From positions 5,644,742-5,708,741 of the forward strand of contig CM056565.1 of NCBI GenBank assembly GCA_029721515.1: DNA of 64,000 nt, written 5' to 3'. This DNA is from Synanceia verrucosa. Lineage: Eukaryota > Chordata > Actinopteri > Perciformes > Synanceiidae. Positions 35,181 to 47,630 of this stretch are shown piece after piece. A program made the translations under genes and the position numbers. Position 1 is the first letter of the stretch. Each line of letters starts with the position of its first letter. Under the pieces are notes generated by a model. The model did not search any database. It saw only the letters and a program-made list of their open reading frames with translations, and was not told the DNA's origin.

Positions 35181-35444
35181 GGTGCTTGCATGCCGAATGA
35201 TGGTGCTGGAGGTGGCCGTCCAGCATATGTGAGTATGCTGGCTGTTGAAACTGGGAATTAACTGGTTGACCAGCTGCTCCAGCCATACATCATGAGCGGG
35301 TGGTGACTGAGACCATAGCTTGTCGGTAGACTACTTTGAGGCGGCAGCAGGAGAGACGATGACACAGGTTGAGCTGTCACTTGTGCGGTGCCATAGCCTG
35401 AGGTAGAGAGGCAGCCAACTGTACTTGTGGCAGTGAGCTTGTTT

Positions 35445-35849
35445 TCACGGTAGGGACGACAGCTGGTGCAGGAGAATGACGCACTGGCAACTGCTGAGGC
35501 GGTGGTCTGGTATCCTGCGCCATGGATCCAGGAGACTGCGCGGAGACAGTGAGTGAATCCTCTCCTTCACCATCTGTAGCTCGCTCATCACCTTCTCCAA
35601 GTACTCCATCACCGGATTGAATGGAGAGTCTGATTGTGCAGCGGTGGAGTCAGGTGCCTGGGCCTGTTGCCCATATTGACTCACCTGGTTCACTGATGGC
35701 GACTGAAGGCGATGTACTGTAGACTGTGGGGGATGAGGCTGGTTGGCGTCAGACTGGTTAGGAGACTGAGGTGCAGTGCTTGGCATATGGACAATGACCG
35801 TCGGTGACTGAGGTGCAACTGGCGGCAGAGCGCCAACGTCTATCAACAA
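35445..35849 (-). pseudogene. gag Pro/Gln-rich linker
   Basis: The same frame as the N-terminal segment, after one or more stops. Low-complexity Pro/Gln/Ser sequence with repeated 'APQSP' words, then a short predicted helix 'PVMEYLEKVMSELQMVKERI' that could form a coiled coil. No catalytic motif. Confidence 0.6.
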
Positions 35850-35990
35850 GGTGTTGTCAGTCTCAAAAGTGGAGATGTGATGACGGGGTGAGCTGGTGAC
35901 TGTGGTTCAGCAATCCGTCGTGGGGTCACACTCGCCGGACTTAGCACTGCCACTTCTCTCTCTTCGACTACCCTGTCACTCTGAAATAGG

Positions 35991-36347
35991 TCATTGCTGC
36001 TGTCCACAGCATGCTGTCTCAGACTGTGGCGAAGTTGACGAACGAGTGAATGTCTGGTCCAACTCCTGCTGTTGCTCTAACTCAGTGAACAGCTTATCCA
36101 GCTCCTCACGAAGCATTAAGTTAGATGAATCTGGCGAAGGTGGTCGAATGGAAGCTGATGTAAGTGCATCACCATCAAATTGCTGCAGGAGACGCACTTC
36201 ATCCTCTTCAACCCGCCCCTGTGCATGCTCTGTAGAGCTGGTGTATGTAGCTTGTTGCCTGGTGGTGTTGTAATTCACCACAAAATCCTCCAGGTGTCTG
36301 GGCCGGCGCGTCTGGCGTGCTTGAAGACCTGACTGTGTCTTATCCAT
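35991..36347 (-). pseudogene. gag N-terminal segment
   Basis: ATG at 36347 follows the primer-binding site by about 20 bp and opens with a basic patch (RQTRRPRHLEDFVVNY), a start I recognise as typical of BEL/Pao gag. An acidic and Gln-rich stretch follows, with a probable helix 'LREELDKLFTELEQQQ'. The frame ends at a stop at 35991; the same frame reopens at 35849. The longer frame to 36539 lies in the LTR and is rejected. Structural polyprotein role is inferred from position. Confidence 0.7.
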
Positions 36348-36366
36348 CCTGTGTCCGTGGTAACCG

Positions 36367-36387
36367 TCGAATCCGGCTCGAAGGACC
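36367..36387 (-). other. primer-binding site, tRNA-Tyr-like
   Basis: The plus strand reads 'gaatccggctcgaaggacc' four bases inside the 5' LTR border. This equals the 3' part of eukaryotic tRNA-Tyr (T-arm end, acceptor stem and the start of CCA), so the minus-strand RNA would pair with tRNA-Tyr. The terminal A of CCA is not matched (ACC-T). The tRNA assignment is from memory of the conserved tRNA-Tyr 3' end. Confidence 0.7.
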
Positions 36388-36391
36388 TCAA

Positions 36392-37356
36392 TGTGGGGGA
36401 GTGGTAGGACTGTATAGGTTGCTGGTTCGGTATTGACAATCGCCACGGTATGTCGGTCAGAACATATTTGACAGGAGGCAGGCTTCAGTTTTGTTAGTTT
36501 ACTTTCTTCACAAAACACATACACGTAAGAACAATGCACAGGGGGGTCAGACTCTGACTTGACAAATTACATTGGGTATGATTCAAGTGGGATGAGTTTC
36601 AGTTGGGTATGGTTCGATTTGGTATGGTTCTGTAACAATAAAGACAAAGAAATACAGACCACATAATATTAAACATAATGTACATATTACAAATTAAACA
36701 TTCACTGTAATACAGTCTTTCAGTAATAACTAAGGCACTGCTATCAATGAGAAAAGTAACCCACTGGTCTACACAGTAATGAAGTGCATGAGCTACACCT
36801 CATGCCTTGCTCACATGAACCCTTAATGGCTACCAGTTGAGCTACAAATGTCTGCTAGCTAGCTAAATAACGCTTAGTCATGTACCAATGCAGACTACAC
36901 ACTGCAACTTAGAATCACTCCAACATAATACACCAAGTGTATTAGTTTAAACATCACTATCAATGATTTACCAAGGAAATCCACCCATTAAGAAACGAAT
37001 TAAGCCATTGCAAGTAAAGAATGTCCAACATAGCGCATGGCAAAAACGATTGGAATAGCAAACATTAGCAGACAACGCTAAGCAACTCCAAATGACTCAA
37101 ATTCGGTAGAAAACATAACTACAAACATCTAAAACAATACTACAACTGAAATTGGGCAGGTAAAACTCACCATTCTTCATTTACACACACCACGAACGAA
37201 CACAAAGGAGATAAGGCAGAGAGCACGTTTCTTCCGACCTTCTCCAAAGCTTGCAGCAAAAAAAATGGCTGAATAAAGGGCTTCTAGAACTTCCTACATA
37301 CAAATCCAACCTGCAGATGGCGCTGGTGTCAATGAAAGTGTATGGCCTTTACCACA
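36392..37356 (-). repeat. 5' LTR of the BEL/Pao element
   Basis: 965 bp, upstream with respect to the minus-strand coding direction. It should hold the promoter. It matches 29223-30186 except for one base near 36494 (t versus c) and a one-base insertion plus one substitution near 37220. An in-frame extension of gag into this LTR (to 36539) is accidental. Confidence 0.96.
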
Positions 37357-37361
37357 GTTTC
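37357..37361. repeat. target-site duplication, right
   Basis: 'gtttc' directly after the LTR; matches 29218-29222. Confidence 0.9.
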
Positions 37362-38479
37362 ACTTCTAACAGCAGCCTCCTGATCATCTGCTGTCACTTT
37401 AATATTCAGGCTCTCTTTTTTCCACCACTCTTCATTCAGCGCGTGCTCTGAAAGAGAGGCAGCCAGTCCAAGAAACCAAAGATTCCAAATTTGGGGAATG
37501 AATACTTGATACTGACAGCTACATGAAATCTTCTACTTATGTCAAATCCTAAAGCTTATTGAGTCTGAGACTAAAGGATATGAAGAGCTCATTAGATGCA
37601 GGAACAACTGATGTGACAGCAAAGACCTTAAGCACCATCCATCCCCATTAAAGCCTAAACAACATCTGTGGGTGAGCATATGTCCTCCAACTTTCCTGGT
37701 TGATCTCAATAATGTATACAGAGTTGCAGAGGCATTTACATAAAACCCATGTAGAACCAGGTAAAATAGCTGGTAGGCAGTCAGAGGCTCTTCCTTGCCT
37801 CCCTGCTTATGAATATTAATCACCACATGATCAGCAGAGCTGTGCTTTCCCCTAATAAGCATGGTCACTCCTGTTGGAGGACTGTGGGATCGAAACAACC
37901 CCACTACAGACTTTCTGTGACCTTGGCAAATTAACATGCAGAGAAGAAGGGGCACTGCATTATGCACATGAAAATCCTCCTTTTGTTTTCAGCCAACGCA
38001 AGACTGAACATCCCAAATGGAAGGAGAGAGCGAGAAAGAGCGTTTTACCAAGATATCCCTGAGGTGAAGGCAGATTCTAAGCCATGAATATGCAATGTGC
38101 AGTTTATGGTGAGATCTCTGGGCGGTAACACTTGTGAGGATCTATGAGAGATGAGCAGGCGTGCCATGTGTATGTATGTCTGACAGAGGAATGGTTATGA
38201 AACAAGAGTCAACAGGGTTGGCAAGAAGGGCAAAAAGGCAGAGTGTACGGGGATTTTTACGTCTCACAATGTAACAGAAATGGTAGAAAGGTCTTGGACC
38301 ACAGTTGCTCCCAGGCTAACTGCTCAGGTTGTTTACTTCATCCAGCATGCTCCACTTTACTGTGAATTAAGGTTTTTTTGGGCTAATTATAACACACTTT
38401 TGTAAGTACACGTCTAATAACTTGAGAGTTGTTATGCTTTGATCCAATTACTTTGGAGTACTAATTTTTGTATTACGAG
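37362..38479. other. unannotated DNA
   Basis: No gene supported. Overlapping frames at 37542-37967 and 37874-38062 carry no domain. Confidence 0.45.
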
Positions 38480-39126
38480 TAGGGCTGTCGAGATGAACGC
38501 GTTAACACAGATTAATCCATCATCATAATTAATCTGATTAAAAAATTTCACACAATTAAGTATAGAGCCAAGTACAGTGGAGCAGATAGACGAAATTTGG
38601 TTGATTGTGAATAAATGATTGTTTACAACTAAGAGCCAAAACGTTAAGTTGTTTCATGTTGTGTTGTTGAAACTAGAAGAATAAAATGATCTTTAATGTC
38701 ATTATACCATTGTACAACAAAACTGTCTCCCTTTTCAGTGTACAAGAATAAAATAGTATAAAAATAAGACATATGAAACATACATAAGTATATAAATCTC
38801 AGAATGCAAATACAAAATAAGTCTAAAAATGCCTTATATACAAATATGAATATGAATTTACAACAAGGACATATATACTGAATATACAAACAGGAAATGA
38901 ATAAATTATATAGCACAGGATATTTAATAGAGCAGCAGCAGTGAGTGTTGAAGGTGTTTCATAAACATGTTCAGTGCAGATATTTTCCCTTCTTTCTGTT
39001 TTCTCATTCAAAATGAAACACGATTACTATATATTAAAAATGAATGATATGTGTGATTAACCAAAATTAATCCAAAACAATACAGGATTAATCAGACTAA
39101 AACAAAATTTTATAGTTAGACAACTA
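38480..39126 (+). mobile_element. hAT-like repeat relic ('agggctgtc...ttaacgcg' type)
   Basis: Starts 'tagggctgtcgag' with 'aacgcgttaa' and 'gattaat' words. Near the end it has 'aaacacgattactatatatt', 'gtgtgattaacc' and 'gattaatcagactaaaac', then 'gttagacaacta', a degraded inverse of the start. This matches a very abundant fish repeat with GGGCTGTC termini. The target duplication is not clear. A LINE-tail-like segment is nested at about 38672-38935. Confidence 0.6.
38672..38935 (-). repeat. LINE-type 3' tail nested in the hAT-like relic
   Basis: Begins 'agaataaaatgatctttaat' with 'gtacaacaaaactgtctccc', the inverted form of the usual 'cattgtac...aataaag' tail of fish non-LTR elements, followed by AT-rich sequence. 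Boundaries are approximate. Confidence 0.4.
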
Positions 39127-41065
39127 ACTATAATTTACTGTGCAGTTTTTTGCTGGGACAGCAATGCTTTTCTCATTTGTATGTCTCTCTGACTGAAATC
39201 ATCTGCCTCATAAATAAATGTAAAAGCAAAACAGACAGCACATTAATCCTGAAATAAGAAACAGAAGACATAAGTAATTGATATAGACCGGATTTTTCTG
39301 CTTCCTCTGTGTATGTTAATTATAGTAAATTACCTTTTACTGTCTAAAATAATTCTGAGCCCATTATTTGACACAACAGCAGGCAGCAGAGCCCACTGTT
39401 AAGCATTAATACATAAATAAAACTGCCTGCATAAATGGTGGTAAACACTGTAACTCAGTTTGTTTTGTCTATCATGAATAATAAATGAAGGACTAACACC
39501 AGTAATCACTTTACCATTCATCATTGTTTCCTCTTCTAAATAAGTTTCCCTATCCTGGGGTTTTGCTTGACGTGTGCAGAATGATCATCTGACTGTGACG
39601 TAGAATAAAAAGTCACACACTAATTTCAATTTGGACTTTCGTACTCTGCAGAATTGAAACCACCTCCAGGAGGGAGGTGACCTTGCCTTTTAAGGAAACT
39701 CATCATCACTTCCATCTATTTAACTGAGTCTGCAAAGAACGCTCCCTCGACTGTGAACTACAGGAGCTCAGTGAAGCACCGTAATTAACCAAAGAAAATT
39801 TGTTTTTTTATTTTTTCACATTGTCCTAAACCACAGAGCCGAATGAACTGATTTATCTTCCAGCTATACTAATTTTCAGGCCTCTGCAGGGCAAAAGATC
39901 AGAGTGACATGCTACTGTGAGGGTTTATTAATATTACAGCCTTTGGCATGATTGGCTGGCCTGTTATATCACAGTTGAGACCATGTAGCCTGAATCTGAA
40001 AAGGTCAATGATAGTTAAGGCCATAGAACCAATGCTCTGTTGATCTTTATGAGTCAATTTCATAAAGTTATGAATTAATTCTAAGCCAAAAGCATTGGTA
40101 ACATGGCTGTTAATGCAAAGGTTTTCTCCTGGCAGCGCACAAACACATCTACCTATATATATCTCTGTCACACCCCCACTAATGAGATACTCCACATATG
40201 TATTTTCTCATCTGAGTGCACTAAAGTCTATGTGTGATAAACTTCTGAATAAGGTCTTGTAGACAGTCACGGTAATTAAAAAAAAATAAAAAGGAACAAC
40301 AACAACAAAAAAGGCAAAAAAAAAACAAAAACACAGCTGTGATGGGATCATAAATATTTTCTGCGTGCTAATTTCCGCTGGGATCGCATTTCAATTTCAT
40401 CGCTCCATTTCATTTCCTACTTTCACCCCCATCCCCACAGCAGGATGTAGTATCATTTTCATGGAGTGTTTCTTTACCTGTGGCAGTCTGTTTCACAGCA
40501 CTGAGATTACAGGCAGGCTTAATTAAAGCTGTTGTTACATTCATAGAATTAGCAGCGTATTAATTGGAGCAGAACGAGCCCAAAGAATGTGAGGCGGTTA
40601 GACAGACGTGGGAGAGTAAACATCATTTTATCAGATTGCACTTTTATCTGTGCCAACTACATTCACAAGCAATGTTAACCCTATGTTAACACATCCTTCT
40701 ACGTGTATAATTCAATATTAAACACGTCACAATGCGTTGAAAAGTCTGACTTCCTATTTTTTGCCAACAGCTGCTTAAATTTCTGAATCGATTGAATCGA
40801 TTGATTGAACGGTTGGTAGGTAAGTAAGTAAAACAGCAGCTACAAAATGCTTAATAGAGCACATGAAACAAACAACACAACAAGTGGTTCCACATATGCC
40901 AAAAAGCAGGACTGCACTAGTTTGTTGACATGGGTAGCAAAGTTCATTTGTGATGAAGGAAAACAATGTGGAAAATATGGTGTTTACAGTTTGTTCTGAT
41001 GTTTTTTTTATATTGTTTGACACTGAAGTGCTGCTGGTGGATGGGGTTGTTAAAGTTTGCAGATT
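39127..41065. other. unannotated DNA
   Basis: No gene supported. An A-rich tract lies at 40277-40332. The stretch 40340-40640 is less repetitive and of mixed composition, possibly a conserved non-coding segment. Confidence 0.42.
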
Positions 41066-41330
41066 CAAGTCAAGTCTGTTTTATTTGTGTAGTCCAATAT
41101 AACAAATTATGACAGTCTGTACAGGATATGACACCCTCTGTCATTTACAAACATTGAATGAGGAAAAACAGGGAAAAATAAATGATAGAAACTTCAGGAA
41201 GAACAACAGAGGAGGGATCCCTCTTCAGGATGGACAGACGTGCAACAGATGCCATGTGTACAGAATAACAACAACAACCAAAAACACATTAACACTCCAT
41301 ATAACAACAGTTATGAAATAATATGGAGAG
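41066..41330 (+). repeat. abundant teleost dispersed repeat ('caagtcaagt...gacggacag' type)
   Basis: 'tcaagtcaagtctgttttat' is followed by 'acaccctctgtcatttac', 'gaaacttcaggaagaacaac', 'gaggagggatccctcttcag' and 'ggacagacgtgcaacagatg'. This word order is a frequent fish repeat I recognise. The open frame across it is repeat sequence. Confidence 0.62.
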
Positions 41331-43004
41331 AAAGTGTTCGGGAGGATGAAGAGAAGCCCCCTAACTGCTTCTGTAAAAAGCTCAACCTGATCAATCATTT
41401 CTATTCTGCTGACAAACCAACAACATTGAACACAAATGCAGTGTCTGTGTACTGTACGTCATGACTGCAGTGTGAACATGGTGAAAGTTACAGACCTCAG
41501 CTTTGAGTCTGAAGTGTTGTGCTCCATTAACCAACAGAGCAGATCAGAGGCAATCACCTTAACACTGTGAAACCAATAAAGCCAGATCGGATTGTTTTCT
41601 AAAAAGGCAGCCAAATGAAAAAACAGCTTTGCTCTCAGGACGCAGCGACTGATCAATCCTGTGCTGGGGTCACTTCTGTCTTGCTATCATCCACAGCAGC
41701 CAGAGGATCTTAGGTAGACAATGGACCACTGCTGCGCCTGATTCTTACTGACAACAGCCTCTATTGATGTCTTATCGATATCTGTATCAAGCAAAAAACA
41801 TTGCATCAGTCAAGCACCCATTCTTTATTAATACCTTCTTTGGATCGTCACTCCCATCAATAGAGTGGAAAGTCGCACTTATTACTTGTGTTATCTGGTC
41901 TCCGTCCTCTGAATGAGACACCACCAGGGGAGAAGGAGTGCAGTTTATTGGCTTTAGCAAGGTCAGAGTGGGAGAGAGTGAAGAAAAAAAGTGCTGGGCC
42001 AGCACAATAGGCTTTTATTTTGTTGGGTCAGGCAGTACAGGCGATTAAGCTGTCAGCCAAGGGGGGACACTATTGATTTGGGCATGTATAGGTGGGGGGG
42101 CACACCCCCTGTTGTTTTAATTTATTAGGCAGCAGCAATTTGATTTTATGGTGAGGAGGCGTAGAAATGTGAGGCTCCAGAGCAGCACAGTGATCAGTCC
42201 ACACAAAGAGTGTCTCCTCATGGTCCTCCTACCAGCTTCCCTTCACACTCGTTGCAGTGGCAGCCTTTGGGCACAGTCAACATTTTATTGGCATGCTATA
42301 TGAGCTGTTTCCTCACCAGTAATTTGATATGACACTCATTGAATATAATATATCATTTTGACTGCCACAATGGGGCCATCTGTGCAAGATCTCAATTCAT
42401 ATTGACAGACGGGGGAAATTGAGAAGAATCGTTCCAAGCGACAGGAGTCTGGAGCAGTCTGTAAAAGTGTAATTGGGTGGGCCGCTGCAAGAGTGAGAGG
42501 AGGAATTACAGGGTCACAGTGTGAAACAACCCTCCACACACACAGTCAGAGGGGATGACTGTGTGTTTTACACAGCAGCTTTTATTCAGCATGAGTGAGC
42601 AGAGCTGCTCCTGTGTACTCACAGGAACTAAAGAGAAAACAGTGGAGGCCTTCTACCATATAAATAATTTAAACATTGAGCTATGAAAACAACACTCTGC
42701 AGGGAATTTAAACATATAATATGGACAAGTTCAAGTAAGTGAATTCAATATATTTTGCAGGCTTTCTGGTCAAGGCTTTTCTTCATAGCATAACTACGGG
42801 ATTTTTTTTTTCTCATGGTACTTTTATGCGTTGAGATAAAAGGTCAGCTACACGCTACATTCACTTTATCATCAAATTATTTTCATACACTTTTTAAACT
42901 TCTGAGCTCCTTTTGAGAAATCACAGATACTGACACTACAGATATGGCCTTTTTTCAGTCTCAACATGTTCAAATATTCTTTATACTGTACAGTTTCCCA
43001 TCTG
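41331..43004. other. unannotated DNA
   Basis: No gene supported and no repeat recognised, apart from a G-rich run (42092-42099) and T runs. Confidence 0.45.
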
Positions 43005-43240
43005 GTCTCTTGTATGTTTTAAACATTTTACACTGTTACGTATATATACCACAGATAAGATTGTGCCCACTACTATTAATATTTGCCTACTATTACCACC
43101 GTTGACTAGTTATTTTAAAGCAGTTATGTTTCTACGTATCATTTCTTGTTTACTGATGTAATTACTTATTTTTTATATAGCCCCTTATGCTGCTGCACTA
43201 CCCACTTGCTACTGTAACATGTAAATATCTTATCTTATCT
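43005..43240 (+). repeat. possible LINE-type 3' tail
   Basis: Contains 'atgctgctgcactacccact', 'tgtaacatgtaaatatctta' and a 'tcttatcttatc' end, as in L2-like fish 3' tails. It is degraded, with an uncertain left boundary. Confidence 0.4.
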
Positions 43241-46064
43241 TTAAAGGGTGTTTCACCCTGTTTTTTTTTTTTTTTTTGCAAGTACAACATCTTTTCCTTG
43301 ACTTGCTCACTTGGCTATGGTTCGTCCTCTCAGAGATAAGCTAAAGGCAGTGGTCGCCTGCAGACAGTCCGTGTTTAATCACTTTGCTCGTAAAGGCAGT
43401 AAATCCTCTTTTGCTCCTTGCCCTTTCATTTCAGAGAGAGGGGCAATTAATCTACATAATTTTATGAGCAGGATCACATATGAATATGCCGTTTAATGTC
43501 AGTTTACTGCCTTTTTATGATGCCACTGGAATTACATTTTTTCTGACTTTTGGGAGTGACAAATCAAACAGGACAGAGCTAGGTCAAGTCTTGAGACACA
43601 TTTCTTCAGCGGGGTTAACCATCAGGAAAGAGTTGTTGCTCCATGTCTGCCCTGGCTGTAACTCTTCAAACCTCCATGAACTCAACAGATTCCCAACCTG
43701 TACAAAGGAGATGTTTAAACTGTGTACCTGACTTAAAATAGAGCTGTCAATGTAAAGTGTTCTCCACTGCCGAGCAGCAGAATCTCTCTGCTTCTGCTTC
43801 CATTATAAAACAGGTAGAGGATTTGACCAATTTGCCCTGGCTTTGCTCTCAAGTGTTCATAGCTCAGGATTTTTCACAGTTGTTGGCTTTGTCCTGAGTC
43901 ACAGTGGGAGCAAAGCAGCCATCAACAGGCCACAGCTCCAATTACACACAGGCTCTCCTCCTTAAATGTCAAGCTACTTTGCATTACCCAAAGTGCACTG
44001 GCATTCAGTGAATATCAGCCCCACTGTAGCCACATCTGTCACTTTGTTTCATGTGGCTCCTCGAGCAAAAAGTAAATGATTGCAGGGACTCCTGTTCCTC
44101 CATCTATCTTTTCTAAATTTTCCACTTCACATTTCAAGGAGGTTTGAAAGCAGTCTACCACAAAGCCAAATGAAATAACCACTAGTTAGAGAATGTCCTT
44201 TCAGCAGCTTTTGTAATTGCTTCAGAGTGAAGATTCATGGTCTTTCTCTCATTGCTGTCGGTTCATTGGCTGCATTGCCCACCAGGACCCCTCAACTTTT
44301 CCCATTAGAGACTCCACAGGCTTGACAATTTAACTGCTTTGTCGATCATTAAGAGGGGAGACGCTGAGCTTCCCCTCTCTAATTAAACCTTGATTAGAAA
44401 ACTGCTCTACCGCAGACACGACACAAGGAAGTGTGAGGCAGGGGACAGAAGGTGGCCTAGAATATGCAGGTGGTGTTCCCATAATACACCACACACCAAC
44501 ACAGTCCACTGTCATTTTCTTCCTCTTCTTAATTAAGGCAATTAATAATCAATACATGGCCAAGATCAAATATCCAATAATAACAGTGGCTCTTCCACAC
44601 CACATACAGTATAAATGAGACACTGAGGCATTTGCTTGAGTTAAAACATCTGCTAAAACATTAACAATTTAACAAAATATAGTATAAAATGAAACTTCTG
44701 AGCAAAAATGATTTGTCAAAAAATTTTACAATTTTATAGTATTTACTTATTCATTGATTGTAAAGTTGACAGAACATGTTCTATTCTCAGTTTTAGGGAC
44801 AATATTTACACCAAATGGACAGCACATGTACTGTATATGCACACATCTCTAGAGAGCTGAGTCTCTTTCAGTAACAAGTAAAGTCTTTGGCTTTCAGGCC
44901 TCCAAGAGCCTGAACGTTGCTTGTGACGTTACCTGGATGGCTAGATATCCGAGAGGGAAAAACCAAGAACAACCAAGAGCAAACAAACACACCTTGCCAT
45001 CACTTTCACTGGGTGTATAGGTGACCTCACTACCTGCAGGTATGAAGAGCTAAATTAGAGAAACAACACTTCACTAAACACATTATCCCAAATGAAAAAT
45101 TGACTCTCCAACATATCAAGCATGGCATGAAAAGAAATAACAAACCAGTTCAACCAATATGTGTCTATGAAAAACAATATCATTTCTTCACAGCTGTATG
45201 TCAGTGAGTGAGTAAAGGCATGCATTATTGCTTGTTTGAAACTCCAGTTGACCTTCAGCTGTTCTTCTGTTTGAGTATTCAGAAACAATCCACCCATCAC
45301 TCTCAGCCCCCACTGAGAGGCTGTGTAAACTCCTGAGCTCAGAATAACTCTGACTCTGTCCGTCCTCTGCTGCGAAGAAAGGCAGCCTGTCTTATTGCCA
45401 TTCCTGCAGCACACACCGCATTCAGTTTCAATGATCTCCAAACATCCAGCTCTCCAAAAAGTGCAGCCGGGTGGACAAGGTTTCCTCCTCTGTAACAGCG
45501 GGCATCCACCCTGCTGGAGTGTCCTTGAGGAGGACGGCTCGCAAAAAACTTCATGTAAAAAACAAACTCTGTTACTCTGAGGTCACTGAGGGACTCTGCT
45601 GAAGTCAGGTCATCCACATCACATCACCAGCGACTGAGCTCTTCAAACCTCTGCAGTAGTCAGGATTCAACACCAGACAGGGGAGCAGATGGATGCTGGA
45701 ACATCTGCATGGTGAAACAAAGGAGAAGCACTTCCCTCTCCAGAATAAATGCAACTACTGAACATAACCCAGCCAGCAATTACCATGTTCCCATAAGATA
45801 TTATTTGGCAAAACAAATCCATATGATGTAGTATATAAGAACATGTCAATTTACCTTTGAAAAAGATACACATCAGTGGCAGCTGCTGCTCTTTCACAGA
45901 GGGGAAGCTCATTGTCGGCCTACATCATAAAATTCAATAAAACGATTTCACAAAACAATATTAAACTTGAACAAGGAAATGCTATGAGTGTGTTTTATTT
46001 ACAGTGTAAGAAACAAACAAGTAATTTCACCAAACAAATGGGTTGCAGTTTGTCGTTCAAGCTG
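43241..46064. other. unannotated DNA
   Basis: No gene supported. The frames at 45055-45617 overlap on both strands without a domain. Confidence 0.45.
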
Positions 46065-46430
46065 AGCTGAGCTGTCAATCAAAATACCTGTCAATCAAAA
46101 CAGCATTCAGCCTTTCCACTGATCCTCCAATCATCATGCAGAAGCTCAGTGTCCAGGCCAGCCAAGGCCCGCCCACAGCTCCATTCACCCCCAGAGACGC
46201 TGAGCGTCCAGGGGTGGGACCAAATCATGGTATTTATCCAATGACCATGGAGTTTCAAGGCAATGAACAAAACTGTTCCATGCAGTCCCATTGAAGTGCA
46301 TGGACACTCAGCTTCTACGGGCAAATGCACTGAGAACGGCGCTACGGGAATGTATGAGAAGTTAACAACATGGACTCAGTCGATTTGTGATAAGTAACTG
46401 ATTCTGAACGAACTCGTCTTTTAGATGAAC
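46065..46430. repeat. possible dispersed repeat ('gacgctgagcgtcca' type)
   Basis: Duplicated 'gtcaatcaaaa' words, 'gacgctgagcgtccaggggt' and 'cccattgaagtgcatggaca' resemble a common fish repeat with these words. The assignment is from memory and weak. Confidence 0.3.
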
Positions 46431-46926
46431 TTATTCTAACACATTTGTAGTCAATGAAATGTCAACTCAACCGTACATATTTGACCATTTCATTTTTGAC
46501 ATTTTGCTTTCATAAGGACCAGGGTTAACTGACAGCCAGTGGACCGTGCGGACGAGTCATTACCATAGTTTTGCATTCTCTAATGTCCTTTTCTACAAGG
46601 TTAGGCTCCATGTAATCATAGCCCCAGGACAGCAGTAGACTATGAGAGCTAGAGAGAGCACTGAGTGCAGGAGCAGTGGGCCACTTGTTCCACTTAATGA
46701 GACTGATCTGAGCAGATGGAGGAGGGACTCCCAGGTTGAGCTGGCACTGACTCCCAGTCTGCTTGATTTGGCCAATCATCTGTTTAGACTCTCTCCAGCT
46801 TGGACCTACAGTACAAAATATTATGTGACAAGTTTAACTGTCTGCTGTTAAAAATGTCCATTACAGTGAGTTAGTTTTTCTTTTACTTACAGGAACTGGA
46901 GGTTCACTGGTTCAAGTCCAGCACAG
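46431..46926. other. unannotated DNA
   Basis: No gene or repeat recognised. Confidence 0.4.
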
Positions 46927-47336
46927 AACATTTATACTGTACATATGTTGTATCACATAGATACACACATTATTTTATCTTATATATTGGTCTATTTATA
47001 TATTATATATTATATATAAATATCTTGCAATAATTCCACGCCATTTCTATGTGCAGTAATACCATTTCCATGTGAAATATTTCAATTCTGAAAATGTGCA
47101 ATAACTTAATTACTTGTAGCAAAAACTGTTTTATCTTTATTACTGTAAAACTGTGCCTTACTGCTGTAAATAGTGTCTTATTTCTTACAACTTTATTTAT
47201 GTCTTTTCTATTCTATTTTTTTTAAGATGATCATCTTTTTTGTTACATTTCACTGAGCACCAAGTGGAGCAGCGCTCCTAATTTCGTTGTATGCACCGTC
47301 ATATAATGACAATAAAGTCTTTTGATTGATTTTGAC
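46927..47336 (+). repeat. LINE-type 3' end with polyadenylation signal
   Basis: AT-rich sequence ending with 'aatttcgttgtatgcaccgt', 'atataatgacaataaagtct' and a 'ttgattgatttt' tail. The AATAAA is at 47310-47315. This is the common 3' end of fish CR1/L2-like elements; no ORF2 is attached. Confidence 0.55.
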
Positions 47337-47630
47337 TTGACTGAACAAGCACAAAGTGTGGTCTGGTAGCTGGAGAAGTGCCAGTTCCTCCTCCTGGACA
47401 CTGCTGAGGTGCCCTTGAGCAAGACACCAAACCTCCCCCTGACATCTCTCCATTCAATGTATGTGTATAGGTCCTGTTTGAAATGTGTGTGCAATGCGCT
47501 CACACCATATCTGTAAAATAACATAATCTCTAATCTCTAACATTTACCCGCACCTTTGCTGTCTCATATCATCTCTTGGAGTTTGCCACTACATCACTAC
47601 ATTATGTTTTTCACACATTGTTCAGTGATT

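Larger units (their letters stand above)
29223..37356 (-). mobile_element. complete BEL/Pao LTR retrotransposon, coding frames broken
   Basis: An 8.1-kb element running leftward. Its ends are two ~965-bp LTRs starting TG and ending CA, flanked by the 5-bp duplication 'gtttc' (29218-29222 and 37357-37361). The order on the minus strand is LTR, primer-binding site, gag, CCHC knuckle, aspartic protease, reverse transcriptase, RNase H, integrase, DUF5641-like C-terminus, polypurine-like tract, LTR. Protease-RT-RNase H-integrase order with an LTR of this size is the BEL/Pao (Pao) arrangement. There is no env-like frame. By-eye LTR comparison finds two substitutions and one indel, so the insertion appears recent. 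The internal frames nevertheless switch many times, so this copy cannot make intact proteins. Confidence 0.97.

Noticed and set aside
30172..36273. Plus-strand frames of 60-131 codons across the retrotransposon
   Set aside because: They are antisense shadows of the minus-strand gag-pol; none carries a domain.
36348..36539. Upstream extension of the gag frame to an ATG at 36539
   Set aside because: It lies in the LTR and across the primer-binding site; the ATG at 36347 just after that site is the plausible start.
37542..37967. 141-codon minus-strand frame
   Set aside because: No domain, no repeat of known coding origin; length is within chance expectation for a window of this size.
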